Shown piece by piece: positions 63,801 through 64,000 of a DNA stretch of 64,000 nucleotides. This DNA comes from Clostridia bacterium (lineage in GTDB: Bacteria > Bacillota > Clostridia > Oscillospirales > Acutalibacteraceae), in assembly GCA_017548045.1 (NCBI GenBank), contig JAFYNR010000031.1:1-64000 (forward strand). The letters are read 5' to 3'. Under the pieces are notes generated by a model. It saw only the letters and a program-made list of their open reading frames with translations, was not told the DNA's origin and did no database searches. A program made the translations under genes and the position numbers. Numbering within the stretch: position 1 is the stretch's first letter; every line of letters starts with the position of its first letter.

Positions 63801-63944
63801 CAAATAGGCATAAAGACGCTCCTGCATGATATTGCTGTTTTCACTATCATGCAAGTCTCCGAGATATGTATAATGGAGCTTGTCCACAAGGAATTTGACA
63901 ACACGATTTTGTGTTGCTTTTTCTATTGCATCAATTTGAGGCAT
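60849..63944 (-). CDS. hsdR: Type I restriction enzyme motor/nuclease subunit HsdR
   Basis: This 1031-residue protein has an N-terminal PD-(D/E)XK nuclease (RPDLVVYVNG then AVIELKRSS). An SF2 motor follows with Walker A TQGSGKTLSM, DECHRTQ and VGFTGTPLL, a second RecA-like domain with CRVNRLDDESKDFG, and a helical C-terminal domain that would bind the HsdM/HsdS core. The length is normal. With HsdM and HsdS it would translocate and cut unmethylated DNA. AAGGAGG lies 6 bp before the ATG. The preceding gene ends 11 bp upstream. Confidence 0.96.
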   Translation of the reverse strand: MPQIDAIEKATQNRVVKFLVDKLHYTYLGDLHDSENSNIMQERLYAYLTSKCGYSDKLARRAIDELSKTANNLQHGLYDANKEVYRLLKYGAKVVEEAGEAPKTVFFIDFNDITNNDFAVAEEVTVVGENTKRPDLVVYVNGIALAVIELKRSSVSVAEGIRQNLTNQKAHFIEKFFTTMQFCMAGNDSEGLRYGTLLTPEKHYYEWKEDGFAEFAYERSETDVLIEEKSKDIENPLDKQIFAMFYKKRFLDLIHNFVIFDKGIKKVCRYNQYYAIKRAQYRLTGENRGGIIWHTQGSGKTLSMIWLSKWILANNPNARVLIVTDREELDDQIEKAYKGVDENIIRTKSGADLVSIINSYDHRLICSLIHKFGKKGGEVTDKDYDKYIEEIKKSLPVDYSAKGDFVVFVDECHRTQSGKLHVAMKTIIPSGVFVGFTGTPLLKKDKKTSLETFGGYIHTYKFDEAVRDGVVLDLRYEYRDVPQEIKSQEKIDTWFEIKTKGLTLRAQARLKSMWATMQKVFSSRSRLEKIALDIQFDFETKSRLMDGNGNAMLVAGSVYAACKYYEIFQQTGFKKCAIITSYEPQAGDLRTDTVSDDEETETFEKYEIYQKMLNSQSVADFEKEAKRKFIEEPANMKLLIVVDKLLTGFDAPPCTYLYIDKAMHDHGLFQAICRVNRLDDESKDFGYIVDYKQLFGDLADAINTYTTGAFEDFDAEDVAGLIKDRTEESKKYFLDTLDALDELCEGVAMPYAELDYIHYFCGENGVDLDNDEAFARSREKLYKLVSRLIRAFAEFKPRMDDANISAVDQAKFEERVNMYIKLREVIGRASGDFLDFKQFEPGMRYLIDNYIVADDAEKIAMFDDFTLLDFILEQEDKLNKDGKEQESAAEAIENNIRKKVVQKVVINPAYYSKMSEVLEQLILDRKRGVIAYKQLLQRYLELAKNISKPEDNDHYPESIRNNGAMRAFYDNCGENEELAVRLHKAVMSSKMDGFRNNPTKENRIKRELYKVLKNEDMVERLYKIVVEQEEY

Positions 63945-63955
63945 ATTAGTCCTCC

Positions 63956-64000
63956 TTATAACAAATGGTTTCTTTCAATGTATTTCTCTATGCGTTTTTG
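63956..64000 (-). CDS. C-terminal end of an upstream gene, probably hsdS
   Basis: One minus-strand frame enters from beyond the window and ends at TAA (63956-63958), with the last residues IEKYIERNHLL. Its position just before hsdR, and the basic/helical tail, fit the specificity subunit HsdS, but HsdM or an accessory gene cannot be excluded from 14 codons. Confidence 0.5.
   Translation of the reverse strand, partial: QKRIEKYIERNHLL

Overview
The window looks like a chromosomal segment from an endospore-forming, Gram-positive anaerobe of the class Clostridia, most likely a gut member of the Oscillospirales/Ruminococcaceae. Support comes from spoIVA and a YlmC/YmxH-type sporulation gene, RNase J, the c-di-AMP phosphodiesterase GdpP, a T-box leader, strong GGAGG ribosome binding sites, frequent TTG/GTG starts, and a moderately low G+C content (judged by eye, not computed).

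Layout. 1-2.3 kb: tRNA-Pro(GGG), then a leftward pfkB-trmB-P-loop kinase operon. 2.4-3.4 kb: an orphan MraY-like transferase. 3.4-7.6 kb: a leftward sugar ABC transporter operon (binding lipoprotein, two permeases, MsmX/UgpC-type ATPase). 7.8-11.2 kb: glnA, then thioredoxin coupled to a GH110-like galactosidase. 11.3-16.3 kb: a T-box-controlled leftward operon aspS-gatA-gatB. Its AspRS carries GatC fused at the C-terminus, and its GatA has lost the whole amidase catalytic triad. 16.4-26.8 kb: nucleoside hydrolase, AI-2E family protein, amino acid permease, small lipoprotein, spoIVA, secreted lipase, rnhA and a sugar-nucleotide pyrophosphorylase. 26.9-36.4 kb: a rightward housekeeping operon rnj-gdpP-rplI-dnaB-tilS-hpt-ftsH. 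36.5-52.5 kb: DUF2817 peptidase, a leftward zur-znuA-znuC-znuB-GH36 operon, a divergent exported phosphoesterase, a PpiC foldase, an RluA enzyme, RadC, a GH5 endoglycoceramidase-like enzyme, an Fe-alcohol dehydrogenase and a second secreted lipase with an exported companion.

The accessory part starts at about 52.5 kb. It has a palindrome-controlled 44-residue gene, ymxH, and an ADP-ribose-related cluster: a macro domain with a helical C-terminus, a WapI-like protein, and an ADP-ribosylglycohydrolase fused to a vWA domain. After a PHP hydrolase come an Abi/HEPN gene remnant and a gene-free scar. The right end is a leftward type I restriction locus: end of a probable hsdS, hsdR, a YgjP-type metallopeptidase, a small zinc-ribbon protein, and a GIY-YIG/RAMA/EVE three-module protein.

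The strongest candidates for undescribed biology are: (1) the AspRS-GatC fusion with an amidase-dead GatA and intact GatB behind a T-box that may read Asn and/or Glu codons, which raises the question of where its ammonia comes from; (2) the GIY-YIG/RAMA/EVE protein inside a type I restriction operon; (3) the ADP-ribose cluster with an in-frame fusion that keeps a fossil ribosome binding site. No CRISPR array, rRNA or intact insertion sequence was seen.
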